NCBI GenBank assembly: GCA_029865385.1
Contig: JAOUGX010000018.1
Span: 1 to 49,155 of the forward strand
Length of the DNA: 49,155 bases
Source: Gammaproteobacteria bacterium
GTDB taxonomy: Bacteria > Pseudomonadota > Gammaproteobacteria > Steroidobacterales > Woeseiaceae
Direction of reading: 5' to 3'
Shown here: positions 26,515 through 34,833 of the stretch, in pieces
Layout of the letters: each line of letters opens with the position of its first letter
Position numbering within the stretch: the stretch's first letter is position 1
Translations under genes and position numbers: made by a program
Notes under the pieces: model-generated
What the model saw: the letters and a program-made list of their open reading frames with translations, nothing else
What the model was told of the DNA's origin: nothing
The model's database searches: none

Positions 26515-27107
26515 ATCTGGTTGACGAACTCAAGGCGCTTGATGTCAATGACGTCGGCCGCTGGCCGCTGATATTTCGTGTCGCGGTAATAGTTATCGTT
26601 TTCGTTGCGGTGCTCAGCACCGGAACTTACTTTTTCATTATTGAGGACAAGTTGCCGCAGTTACAAAGGGAAAAGCAGACCGAGCTGGATCTGCGCACGA
26701 CTTTTGAGAACAAGCAGAGAAAAGCGGCGAACTATGATGCATACAAGGCGCAGCTGGCACAAATGGAACAGTCATTTGGCACCATGTTGCGCCAGCTGCC
26801 AGGAGAGACCGAAATTCCGAGCTTGATCGTCGATATTTCGCAAGCCGGTCTCGCGGCAGGACTGAAAGAGAAACTTTTCCAGCCGCAGCCCGAGGTTCCG
26901 AAAGATTTTTATGCCGAGAAGCCGATCAAGATCATTCTTTCGGGCGGGTATCATGAAATCGCCAACTTCGTCAGCGGAGTGGCTGCGTTGCCGCGAATCG
27001 TTACCCTGCACAACATCAATATAACGCCTGATGATGCAACACGATTCGACCGGCTGACGCTGGAGACAACGGCTAAGACATACCGCTACATAGAGGAGGC
27101 AGAATAA
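26511..27107 (+). CDS. pilO: Type IV pilus assembly protein PilO
   Basis: 198 residues: a short cytoplasmic segment, one membrane helix (about 20-46), a coiled coil (about 48-90; LPQLQREKQTELDLRTTFENKQRKA) and a C-terminal periplasmic domain (QPQPEVPKDFYAEKPIKIILSGGYHEIANFVSGVAALPRIV). It is the partner of PilN. Its stop overlaps the pilP start by one base (TAATG), in keeping with equimolar production. Confidence 0.95.
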   Translation: MNLVDELKALDVNDVGRWPLIFRVAVIVIVFVAVLSTGTYFFIIEDKLPQLQREKQTELDLRTTFENKQRKAANYDAYKAQLAQMEQSFGTMLRQLPGETEIPSLIVDISQAGLAAGLKEKLFQPQPEVPKDFYAEKPIKIILSGGYHEIANFVSGVAALPRIVTLHNINITPDDATRFDRLTLETTAKTYRYIEEAE

Positions 27108-27640
27108 TGTTGGACGCTTTCCTCAGGAGGTTTTCTTTGGTTCTGATGCTGGTCGCGGCGTTCACGCTTTCGGCTTGCTCAGGCGATATGGACGACCTCG
27201 ATCAGTACATCAACCAGATCAAGGCACGACCCGGCGGCCGCATTGAGCCGTTACCGGAAATCACGCCCTACGAGGTCTTCACTTACGTCGCCGACGCGGA
27301 AGGGTTTCGCTCGCCCTTCGTGCCGGATGCGCCGCAGGCCGCCTCTGGCGCCGCTGCCGGTTCGACCCGGCCGGATCCGGAACGAAGCCGCGAGTTTCTA
27401 GAGCAGTTTTCGCTGGACACGCTGCGCATGGTCGGAACGCTCGAGTTGGGTGGCACGAACTTTGGACTGGTACAGACTTCGGACGGACTGGTTCATCGCG
27501 TCGTGCCCGGCAACTATATGGGGCAGAACGACGGACGAATCGTGGCAGTAAATGAATCGGAAATTGAACTGATTGAAATTATATCGGATGGGATCGGCGG
27601 GTACCTGGAACGTGAAGCCGCTGTCGGTCTTGATAACTGA
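27107..27640 (+). CDS. pilP: Type IV pilus biogenesis lipoprotein PilP
   Basis: 177 residues with a lipoprotein signal peptide ending in the lipobox LSAC (Cys about residue 24), then a flexible region rich in D, P and A and a C-terminal beta domain (LEQFSLDTLRMVGTLELGGTNFGLVQTSDGLVHRVVPGNYMGQNDGRI). PilP connects the PilNO complex to the secretin PilQ. It is followed by pilQ after 28 bp. Confidence 0.95.
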   Translation: MLDAFLRRFSLVLMLVAAFTLSACSGDMDDLDQYINQIKARPGGRIEPLPEITPYEVFTYVADAEGFRSPFVPDAPQAASGAAAGSTRPDPERSREFLEQFSLDTLRMVGTLELGGTNFGLVQTSDGLVHRVVPGNYMGQNDGRIVAVNESEIELIEIISDGIGGYLEREAAVGLDN

Positions 27641-27668
27641 TGCCTGAATGGAACTGGGAGTAATTCGA

Positions 27669-29867
27669 ATGGCGCTCAATATTAAGCCGATGATCGGCAC
27701 ACAATACCGACGTTCGGTGACGCAACTGGCAGTAATAGCGCAGGGCGTAATCCTCATGCTCTGTGGCCTTACAGCCAATGCGCAGGAAGGCAATCGGTTG
27801 CAGGACATTCAGGTGCAGAGCCTGCCGGGCCAGCGAGTCGAACTGAAGCTCATTCTCAGTGGAACCGCGCCGGAACCACTGGCATTTACTATCGACAACC
27901 CTGCGCGAATTGCTATCGACCTGCCGGAAACCGCTCTCGGCCTGTCGTCGCGGCGCCGTGACGTCAACCTGGGCCCGCTGGATACGGTGCTCGCAGCCGA
28001 AGCAAATGGCCGCACACGTGTTGTGCTGAACCTGGATTCCATGGTTGCCTACGACACGCGCCGAAGCGGTAATACGATTATCGTTACGCTAGGTGCAGAT
28101 GCCGGTGACACCGACGTTGCATCGACGCGGTTTGAAGGCAGTGCGCCGGCGGCAACCCGTTCATCTTCTTATGCGTCGAGTGGCGGCGGTCGATCGATCA
28201 ATAGCGTCGATTTCCGGCGCACCCGCGATGGCGGCGGACGAATCATGGTTAATCTCAGCGAGCCGTCGACTGCTGTAGACATTCGCCAGGAAGGTGGCCG
28301 CGTCGTCGCCGTATTCAAGGATACGGACCTGCCGGCCGAACTGATGCGGCGGCTGGACGTAACCGATTTTGCCACGCCCGTTACAACGGTCGATACGCTG
28401 AAGACGAATATGGATACGCGTATCGTTATTTCAGCCGATGGCAAATACGAGCAGCTGGCGTATCAGTCTGATAATGAATTCGCTATCGAGATCAACCCCG
28501 TTGCAGATGAAGCGGCTACGTCATCCAATCTTTTCTCGGAAACCAAGGAATACGAAGGCCAGCGTCTGACCCTGAACTTCCAGGACATCGAGACACGCGC
28601 CGTACTGCAATTACTGGCCGAGACCTCGGGTCGCAATATCGTCGTATCCGATACGGTACAGGGCAATGTAACGCTGCGACTGCGAAACGTTCCTTGGGAC
28701 CAGGCTCTGGACATCGTCATGACCACCAAGGGTCTCGATATGCGCCAGAACGGCAACGTCATCATCGTTGCACCGGCCGAAGAAATTGCTGCGCGGGAAA
28801 CGGCAGACCTTGAAGCCAAGCAGGCCATCACCGAACTGGAGCCCCTCTATTCGGAGTTCCTGCAGGTGAATTACGCGAAGGCCTCGGATCTGGCCAAGCT
28901 GATGGGTGGCGGTGACGGCAAGAACTCCCTGCTGTCCGAGCGCGGCAGCGTCGCGATCGACGATCGTACCAACACGCTGCTGGTAAATGACACCGCAGAG
29001 CGCCTGCAGAATATTCGCCGGCTGGTTGCTACTCTCGATATACCGATTCGACAGGTACTTATCGAGTCGCGAATCGTCGTAGTCAATGACGACTTCAGCC
29101 GCGAACTCGGCGTGCGCTTTGGTGCAACGGCCTACAACGAAAACAGCTCGGATGGCGCGACGGTGATCTCGGGAACCGGCGGCGGTACGGACACGATGAT
29201 CAATTCGATAGTCGATAACCTGGGCACCAACGGTACGATATTCCCGATCGAGCTGCCGCAACTGACAGATCGATATAACGTGAATGTGCCCATTGGCAGT
29301 CCGGCCGGACGCTTCTCCCTTGCGGTGCTCGAGACGGAGTACCTTGTTGATCTGGAGCTGACTGCTTTGCAGGCCGAGGGCCGCGGCGAGATAGTTTCGA
29401 CACCGCGCGTCATCACCGCAAACCAGAAAGAAGCGCGAATCGAGCAGGGTGTGGAAATTCCTTACCAGGAATCCGCATCGTCCGGTGCGACGACCACGCA
29501 GTTCAAGAAGGCGGTACTGAGCCTGACGGTTACGCCGCAGATCACGCCGGACAACAACATCATCATGGACTTGCTGGTCAGCAAGGATAACGTCGGCGAA
29601 TTGACTCCGAGTGCAACCGGCGGATTCGTGCCGAGTATTGACACCCGGTCCGTCGAAACTCAGGTGCTGGTTCGTGACGGCCAGACGGTCGTACTTGGCG
29701 GCATCTACGAGACTGAACGTCGCGAAACGGTTAACAAAGTGCCCTACCTCGGGGATATTCCGGGTATCGGCGTATTGTTCCGTTCCAAGAGCAACATCTC
29801 GAACAAGGCCGAGCTGCTGATATTCGTAACGCCGCGCATTCTTACCGAAGGTTCCAGCGTTTACTAA
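27669..29867 (+). CDS. pilQ: Type IV pilus secretin PilQ
   Basis: 732 residues from the ATG at 27669, chosen because GGGAG lies eight bases before it; an ATG seven codons upstream lacks this. A signal peptide ends near LTANAQ. Two AMIN domains (about 45-270) bind peptidoglycan. They are followed by an STN/N0 domain (LNFQDIETRAVLQLLAETSGRNIVVSD), an N1 secretin domain (VNYAKASDLAKLMGG...) and the secretin gate/barrel with VEIPYQESASSGATTTQFK and VPYLGDIPGIGVLFRSK. It is the outer-membrane pore for the pilus and for DNA uptake. It is last of pilMNOPQ, and a hairpin follows 25 bp after the stop. Confidence 0.97.
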   Translation: MALNIKPMIGTQYRRSVTQLAVIAQGVILMLCGLTANAQEGNRLQDIQVQSLPGQRVELKLILSGTAPEPLAFTIDNPARIAIDLPETALGLSSRRRDVNLGPLDTVLAAEANGRTRVVLNLDSMVAYDTRRSGNTIIVTLGADAGDTDVASTRFEGSAPAATRSSSYASSGGGRSINSVDFRRTRDGGGRIMVNLSEPSTAVDIRQEGGRVVAVFKDTDLPAELMRRLDVTDFATPVTTVDTLKTNMDTRIVISADGKYEQLAYQSDNEFAIEINPVADEAATSSNLFSETKEYEGQRLTLNFQDIETRAVLQLLAETSGRNIVVSDTVQGNVTLRLRNVPWDQALDIVMTTKGLDMRQNGNVIIVAPAEEIAARETADLEAKQAITELEPLYSEFLQVNYAKASDLAKLMGGGDGKNSLLSERGSVAIDDRTNTLLVNDTAERLQNIRRLVATLDIPIRQVLIESRIVVVNDDFSRELGVRFGATAYNENSSDGATVISGTGGGTDTMINSIVDNLGTNGTIFPIELPQLTDRYNVNVPIGSPAGRFSLAVLETEYLVDLELTALQAEGRGEIVSTPRVITANQKEARIEQGVEIPYQESASSGATTTQFKKAVLSLTVTPQITPDNNIIMDLLVSKDNVGELTPSATGGFVPSIDTRSVETQVLVRDGQTVVLGGIYETERRETVNKVPYLGDIPGIGVLFRSKSNISNKAELLIFVTPRILTEGSSVY

Positions 29868-29892
29868 CTCAGCCGACAGTCAAAGAAAGCCG

Positions 29893-29918
29893 GAAAGCCA
29901 ACCGCAAGGTTGGCTTTC
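29893..29918 (+). terminator. Hairpin between pilQ and aroK
   Basis: An 11-bp perfect stem (29893-29903 with 29908-29918) closed by a GCAA tetraloop of the GNRA type. The 3' arm ends in CTTTC rather than a run of T, so it may act as a weak terminator or as an RNA-stabilising element that lets pilQ and aroK messages differ. It also covers an alternative TTG start for aroK at 29910, favouring the ATG at 29940. Confidence 0.5.
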
Positions 29919-29939
29919 TGCCTTGGACTGGCAGAAAAA

Positions 29940-30446
29940 ATGAAACCTAAGAACCTTTTCCTGGTTGGTCCGATGGGCGCAGGCAAATCTGCCGTCGGTC
30001 GCCAGCTCGCCAAGCTGATTCACTTCGAGTTCGTCGACAGTGACGACGAACTCGAAGCGCGAACCGGTGTGGACATTCCATTTATCTTCGAGAAGGAGGG
30101 TGAGGCAGGCTTTCGGGCACGCGAGGCCGCCGTCATAGACGAGTTGACCGGCCGCGACGGAATCGTCCTGGCAACCGGCGGTGGCGCCATTCTGGACGGA
30201 GACAGTCGCAGCAGGCTGGGTGCCAGGGGCTTCGTCGTGTACCTGCAAACCAGCGTCGACCAGCAACTGCAGCGCACTGAAAAGGGCCGCGAGCGTCCGC
30301 TGCTGGTGAGCGGCGATCCGCGCGCCATCCTCGACAAGCTGATGGAAGTTCGTGACCCGCTGTACAGGGAAATTGCCGACCTGGTGGTGGCAACGGACGG
30401 CCGTCGTGTGCAGGCCGTCGCCCGGGAGATTTTCGACGCCCTGTAA
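29940..30446 (+). CDS. aroK: Shikimate kinase
   Basis: 168 residues from the ATG at 29940. Motifs: P-loop GPMGAGKS at 10-17, the shikimate-binding DSDDELEARTG segment, FRAREAAVI, LATGGGAIL and the lid RERPLL. The enzyme phosphorylates shikimate in chorismate synthesis. It is followed after 83 bp by aroB. The pilQ-aroK-aroB order is conserved in gammaproteobacteria. Confidence 0.96.
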   Translation: MKPKNLFLVGPMGAGKSAVGRQLAKLIHFEFVDSDDELEARTGVDIPFIFEKEGEAGFRAREAAVIDELTGRDGIVLATGGGAILDGDSRSRLGARGFVVYLQTSVDQQLQRTEKGRERPLLVSGDPRAILDKLMEVRDPLYREIADLVVATDGRRVQAVAREIFDAL

Positions 30447-30529
30447 GCGATCCGTTTGCGCGCTTTGCGGCAAGACGTGGGCAGGTCAATTCAGGTAATC
30501 TTTGTCGCTTCCACCAGGCGGACAGAGCA

Positions 30530-31603
30530 TTGCACAAACCCCGCGAACTGACGGTTGCGCTTGGCGATCGCAGCTACCCAATAATCATCGGCAACAAGTT
30601 GCTCAACGGCGGATTCGAGCTATCGAAGTATGTCGTCGGGCCCGATTGCCTGGTGGTTAGTAACGACACTGTCGCCCCAATTTACCTCGACGCATTGCTG
30701 CGCCTGCTTGTCGGACGAAATGCGAGATCGGTAGTCCTGCAGGATGGCGAGCGCTACAAGACTCTCGCGAGTGTGGCGGAGGTCATCGACGGCCTCGTTG
30801 CTGCCGGGGCGAGCCGCGATGTCACCGTCATTGCACTGGGCGGCGGAGTGGTCGGTGACATTGCCGGTTTCGCGGCCGCCTGCTACATGCGGGGTGTGCC
30901 TTTCATTCAGATACCAACCACGCTCCTGGCACAGGTCGATTCGTCCGTTGGCGGAAAGACCGGAGTCAATCATGAGGGTGGCAAGAATCTCATCGGCGCG
31001 TTCCATCAGCCACAACTGGTACTGATCGACACGGACACGCTGATGACCCTGCCGGCGCGGGAGTTCAGCGCCGGCCTTGCAGAGGTTATCAAGCACGCGG
31101 CGATCTTCGATGCCGGATTCTTTGCCTGGCTGGAGAGCAACATCGGCGCACTGTTGCGGCGCGACAGCGACCTGCTGGCCGAGGCGATCTGTCGATCCTG
31201 CGAAATCAAGGCCGCGGTGGTTGCGGAGGACGAGAAGGAGCACGGTCGCCGCGCACTGCTCAACTTCGGGCATACCTTCGGCCACGCGATAGAAAACTGC
31301 CTGGGTTACGGCGAGTGGCTGCATGGCGAAGCCGTTGCCGCCGGCATGATCATGGCGGCCGAACTCAGCGGACTGGCGAGCGAGGATCGCGACAGAATTC
31401 GCAAACTCATCGCGGCGAGTGGCCTGCCAGTCGAGCCACCGCCGATCGGCGCAAAGCGCCTCGGCGCCGCGATGCAGCTCGACAAAAAAGTGCAGCAAAA
31501 GAAATTGCGATTCGTGTTGCTGAAATCGCTGGGCGAAGCGTTTGTCACAAGCGACTACGACGAAAGCAAGTTACAAGCCGTACTGAAAAGAGCCGGCGGC
31601 TGA
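30530..31603 (+). CDS. aroB: 3-dehydroquinate synthase
   Basis: 357 residues. No ATG is available near the family start; the TTG at 30530 gives MHKPRELTVALGDRSYPI, aligning with E. coli MERIVVTLGERSYPI. Motifs: ALGGGVVGDIAGFAA (NAD binding), QIPTTLLAQVDSSVGGKTGVNHEGGKNLIGAF and LNFGHTFGHAIE with zinc ligands. It makes dehydroquinate from DAHP. It ends 3 bp before dgt. Confidence 0.96.
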   Translation: MHKPRELTVALGDRSYPIIIGNKLLNGGFELSKYVVGPDCLVVSNDTVAPIYLDALLRLLVGRNARSVVLQDGERYKTLASVAEVIDGLVAAGASRDVTVIALGGGVVGDIAGFAAACYMRGVPFIQIPTTLLAQVDSSVGGKTGVNHEGGKNLIGAFHQPQLVLIDTDTLMTLPAREFSAGLAEVIKHAAIFDAGFFAWLESNIGALLRRDSDLLAEAICRSCEIKAAVVAEDEKEHGRRALLNFGHTFGHAIENCLGYGEWLHGEAVAAGMIMAAELSGLASEDRDRIRKLIAASGLPVEPPPIGAKRLGAAMQLDKKVQQKKLRFVLLKSLGEAFVTSDYDESKLQAVLKRAGG

Positions 31604-31606
31604 GCA

Positions 31607-32743
31607 ATGCATTCCGGCATCGAAATCGGTCTCGCGAGCTACGCGGCCATCGAATCAGGCAGTCTCGGCCGGCGCTACGCTGAACCTGCTTCGCGCTATC
31701 GCGGTGAATACCAGAGAGACCGTGACCGCATCGTGCACTCCACGGCGTTTCGCCGCCTTGTGTACAAGACCCAGGTGTTCGTCAATCACGAAGGCGATCT
31801 TTATCGTACCCGCCTGACGCATTCGCTCGAGGTGGCGCAAATCGGCCGCACCGTAGCGCGCGCACTCAGGCTGAATGAGTCGCTGACGGAAGCAATTTGC
31901 CTCGCCCATGATCTCGGGCACACTCCGTTCGGCCACGCCGGCCAGGACTCGCTCAACAGCTGCATGCGCGACTACGGCGGATTCGAACACAACCTGCAGT
32001 CGCTGCGCGTCGTCGACAAGCTCGAAGCCAAATATGCGGATTTTCCCGGCCTGAACCTCACATTCGAGACACGCGAAGGAATCCTCAAACACTGTTCCGC
32101 ACGAAATGCGCGAGCGCTCGGTGACATAGGCAAGCGATTTCTCGAACGTCGCCAGCCGGGTCTCGAAGCACAGATTGCCGATCTCGCCGACGCGATCGCC
32201 TACAACAACCACGATGTCGACGACGGGCTTCGTGCCAAACTGCTTACGCTCGAGCAACTGAGGGAACAATCCATCGTCGCTCGCGAATTCGAGGCGGTTC
32301 ACGCACGCTATCCGCAGCTGGAGGACCGGCGGCTGATTTACGAAATCATTCGGCGGATGATCAATCGCATAGTGACCGACCTGATAGAAAATGCACGTTC
32401 TGCCATCGAAGAGGCGGGCCCTGAAACCATCGAAGACGTTCGCGCCCGGCCGGCGCCTCTCGTTGCGCTTACCGACGTTGTCGCCGCAGAGCACCTTGCG
32501 CTGAAACAGTTCCTCGGCGAAAACCTGTACCGGCACCCGACCGTCAAGAAGATGACCGACAATGCGCGCGACATGGTGCAGTCGCTGTTCGGCCGATACA
32601 TGACGGACCCGCAAGAAATGCCGGAAGAGTTTTCGAGCCGGGCGGCTCGCGGTGACGAATCGGCGAAAGCGCGGGTCGTGGCCGACTACATCGCGGGCAT
32701 GACCGATCGTTTCGCGATCGCCGAATTCGAGCGTCTCACCTAA
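31607..32743 (+). CDS. dgt: Deoxyguanosinetriphosphate triphosphohydrolase-like protein
   Basis: 378 residues, an HD-superfamily dNTP triphosphohydrolase. Metal ligands are visible in LTHSLEVAQ (H), AHDLGHTPFGHAG (HD) and the later YNNHDVDDGL (D). The N-terminal SRYRGEYQRDRDRIVHSTAFRRLVYKTQVF is diagnostic. It is shorter than E. coli Dgt (about 505) and corresponds to the dGTPase-like subgroup whose exact substrate range is unsettled. It is three bases after aroB, so likely co-transcribed. Confidence 0.93.
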   Translation: MHSGIEIGLASYAAIESGSLGRRYAEPASRYRGEYQRDRDRIVHSTAFRRLVYKTQVFVNHEGDLYRTRLTHSLEVAQIGRTVARALRLNESLTEAICLAHDLGHTPFGHAGQDSLNSCMRDYGGFEHNLQSLRVVDKLEAKYADFPGLNLTFETREGILKHCSARNARALGDIGKRFLERRQPGLEAQIADLADAIAYNNHDVDDGLRAKLLTLEQLREQSIVAREFEAVHARYPQLEDRRLIYEIIRRMINRIVTDLIENARSAIEEAGPETIEDVRARPAPLVALTDVVAAEHLALKQFLGENLYRHPTVKKMTDNARDMVQSLFGRYMTDPQEMPEEFSSRAARGDESAKARVVADYIAGMTDRFAIAEFERLT

Positions 32744-32773
32744 ACCGTGGCTGGCCATTCAGGGCATTGCGAC

Positions 32774-32836
32774 GAAGGGGCGGCACCACGCCGCGTGCCC
32801 TTCTCACTCGGAAACCCAGACTCGCTCGAAGGGCAC
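32774..32836 (+). other. Competing hairpins in the dgt-pyrF spacer
   Basis: The segment GTGCCCTTC at 32795-32803 can pair two ways: its CCCTTC end pairs upstream with GAAGGG at 32774-32779, extending a GCGGC/GCCGC stem, or the whole 9-mer pairs downstream with GAAGGGCAC at 32828-32836. A third GC-rich palindrome (GCCGCCGGGCGGC) follows at about 32847. These structures look like a terminator/antiterminator set or the remains of a dispersed repeat. Function is unknown. Confidence 0.45.
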
Positions 32837-32915
32837 CCGACATGTTGCCGCCGGGCGGCCTTCGCTTGCGACGTAACTCTCGCGGACAAGCTGATGCAAT
32901 CATCGCTTGTCGTGG

Positions 32916-32924
32916 TGTTAGAAT
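32916..32924 (+). promoter_or_regulatory. Candidate extended -10 promoter for pyrF
   Basis: TGTTAGAAT matches the extended -10 form TGnTATAAT with one mismatch. It would start transcription about 30 nt before the likely pyrF GTG. There is no good -35 at 17 bp, as is common for extended -10 promoters. Confidence 0.42.
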
Positions 32925-32959
32925 GCGCCGCCCCCGTTGCCCGATTGGAGCACATCCTG

Positions 32960-33676
32960 GTGTCGAGAAATGCTGTGCCGGTCAAAGAGCGACTCATATT
33001 CGCCATGGACGTCGCGGACTGCGACGAAGCCAGGCGCCTGACGGCAGAGCTTGGCGATGCCGTCCACTTCTACAAGATCGGTCTCGAGCTGATGATGAGT
33101 GGCGGCTACTTCGAGCTGATGGACTGGATGCTGGATCGCGGCAAGAAGGTTTTTGCCGACTTGAAGTTTTTCGATATCCCGGCAACGGTCGGGTCCGCCG
33201 TGCGCCAGTTGAAGGACCGCGGCGCCAGTTTTGTGACCGTTCACGGTAATCAGTCAATCATGGAAGCGGCCGCCGACAACAAGGGTGACCAGCTCAAGGT
33301 GCTGGCGGTTACGCTGCTGACCAGCCTCGATCGCGGTGATCTCGATGATCTCGGTTTTGCCTGTGACGTGGAATCGCTGGTGCTGTCACGTGCGCGCCGG
33401 GCGCTAGAGGCGGGTTGTGACGGTGTGATCTCCTCCGGGCTGGAGGCAGCGAAGCTGCGCGAATTCATCGATCATCGGCTGCTGGTCATCACGCCCGGCA
33501 TCCGGCCGGTCGATAACCGGGAGGAAGGAGATCAAAAGCGAATTGTCAGCGTTGAGCAGGCGTTCGCGAATGGCGCCGACCATATTGTCGTAGGCCGTCC
33601 GATACGTGACGCGAAGAGTCCGAAGGCGGCGGCCGAAGCGATTCAGAAAACCATTGCCGCGCAGTTTGCGAAGTGA
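32960..33676 (+). CDS. pyrF: Orotidine 5'-phosphate decarboxylase
   Basis: 238 residues from the GTG at 32960 ([24 protein letters not shown]). The open frame continues 71 codons further upstream, but that part is outside the family and overlaps hairpins. The D-K-D catalytic array is in [16 protein letters not shown]. The phosphate-binding ends are VITPGIRP and HIVVGRPI. The enzyme makes UMP from OMP. The stop overlaps the hemE GTG start (GTGA), so the two are translationally coupled. Confidence 0.94.
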   Translation: MSRNAVPVKERLIFAMDVADCDEARRLTAELGDAVHFYKIGLELMMSGGYFELMDWMLDRGKKVFADLKFFDIPATVGSAVRQLKDRGASFVTVHGNQSIMEAAADNKGDQLKVLAVTLLTSLDRGDLDDLGFACDVESLVLSRARRALEAGCDGVISSGLEAAKLREFIDHRLLVITPGIRPVDNREEGDQKRIVSVEQAFANGADHIVVGRPIRDAKSPKAAAEAIQKTIAAQFAK

Positions 33677-34740
33677 CCACTAAACTGAAAAATGATCTCC
33701 TGCTGCGGGCTTTGTTGCGACAACCTGTGCCGCGTACGCCCGTCTGGATCATGCGCCAGGCCGGGCGCTACCTGCCGGAGTACCGCAAGATCAGGGAGAA
33801 AGCGGGCGACTTCATGAGTCTCTGCTCTAATCCGGAACTGGCCTGTGAAGTGACGCTGCAGCCATTGCGTCGCTTCAAGCTCGATGCAGCAATTCTGTTC
33901 TCCGATATTCTGACCATTCCTGATGCCATGGGCCTCGGGCTGTATTTCGAGCCTGGCGAGGGACCGAAATTCATGCACCCGCTGGTTACGGCGGGGCATA
34001 TCAAGCGGCTGGCCGTCCCGGACGTCAGCGAGAAGCTGCAATACGTGTTCGATGCGGTAAAACTGATCCGTCGCGAGCTCGATGGCAGTGTGCCCCTGAT
34101 CGGTTTTGCGGGCAGCCCGTGGACCGTGGCGACCTACATGGTGGAGGGGGGCTCCAGTAGAGAGTTCAATAAAATCAAAGGCTTGGCTCGCAGTGAGCCG
34201 GCGCTCCTCGAGCAACTCCTGCAACTGGTGGCGCATACGACCATGGCCTACCTGAACGCGCAGATCGAGGCCGGTGCGCAGGCCATCATGATATTCGATA
34301 CCTGGGGCGCGGCACTGGAAGCCGATGAATATCGGCGATTTTCGCTGGCCAGTATGCAGACCATTGTCGACGGTTTGCAGCGCGAAAAAGACGAGCAGAC
34401 GATTCCCGTGATCCTTTTCACCAAGGGTGCCGGTCCATTGCTCGCTGACATGGTGGGCACCGGTTGCGATGCGCTCGGAGTCGATTGGACGACCTCGCTT
34501 GCGGACGCGCGGCGTTACACGAAAGATGCGGTTGCGCTGCAGGGCAATCTGAATCCCGCAACGTTGCGGGAGTCGCCACAGGTCATCGAAGAGTCAGTTG
34601 CCGAGGTGCTGGCGAGTTACGGGAGCGGGCCCGGTCACGTGTTCAATCTCGGCCACGGCATCACACCGGATATCGATCCTGCACATCTCGGTGCCCTGGT
34701 CGACGCCGTGCATCGTTTTAGCCCGGCTTATCATCAGTAA
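33673..34740 (+). CDS. hemE: Uroporphyrinogen decarboxylase
   Basis: 355 residues, GTG start overlapping the pyrF stop by 4 nt. Signatures: [18 protein letters not shown] at the N-terminus with the substrate-binding arginines, [32 protein letters not shown], and [12 protein letters not shown] at the C-terminal side. The enzyme converts uroporphyrinogen III to coproporphyrinogen III in heme synthesis, relevant to the heme-rich oxidase at the left end. The family A repeat begins immediately after its stop. Confidence 0.97.
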   Translation: MTTKLKNDLLLRALLRQPVPRTPVWIMRQAGRYLPEYRKIREKAGDFMSLCSNPELACEVTLQPLRRFKLDAAILFSDILTIPDAMGLGLYFEPGEGPKFMHPLVTAGHIKRLAVPDVSEKLQYVFDAVKLIRRELDGSVPLIGFAGSPWTVATYMVEGGSSREFNKIKGLARSEPALLEQLLQLVAHTTMAYLNAQIEAGAQAIMIFDTWGAALEADEYRRFSLASMQTIVDGLQREKDEQTIPVILFTKGAGPLLADMVGTGCDALGVDWTTSLADARRYTKDAVALQGNLNPATLRESPQVIEESVAEVLASYGSGPGHVFNLGHGITPDIDPAHLGALVDAVHRFSPAYHQ

Positions 34741-34833
34741 TAAAGGGGCCGGATACATTTTTCAGAATGAAAAATGTATCCGGCCCCTTTATTGAATGAA
34801 AAATGTATCCGGCCCCTTTATTTGGCCCCTTTA
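34741..34833. repeat. REP-like palindrome, family A, three full units plus one truncated
   Basis: Perfect 24-bp arms at 34741-34764 and 34768-34791 around a GAA loop, a third full unit at 34797-34820 in the right-arm orientation, and a 10-bp truncated unit GGCCCCTTTA at 34824-34833. The core is TGTATCCGGCCCC, differing from the 1687-1764 copy at one base in every unit. The array abuts the hemE stop on one side and the fadD stop on the other, and both genes end TAA followed by TAAAGGGGCC. It would serve as a bidirectional terminator. Confidence 0.9.

Noticed and set aside
32747-32959. A 71-codon N-terminal extension of pyrF
   Set aside because: The extension is outside the family length, overlaps stable hairpins, and the GTG at 32960 gives the normal N-terminus.
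34741-34833. CRISPR-like repeated units
   Set aside because: Units are inverted palindromes with spacers of only a few bases and no cas genes; they are REP-type elements.
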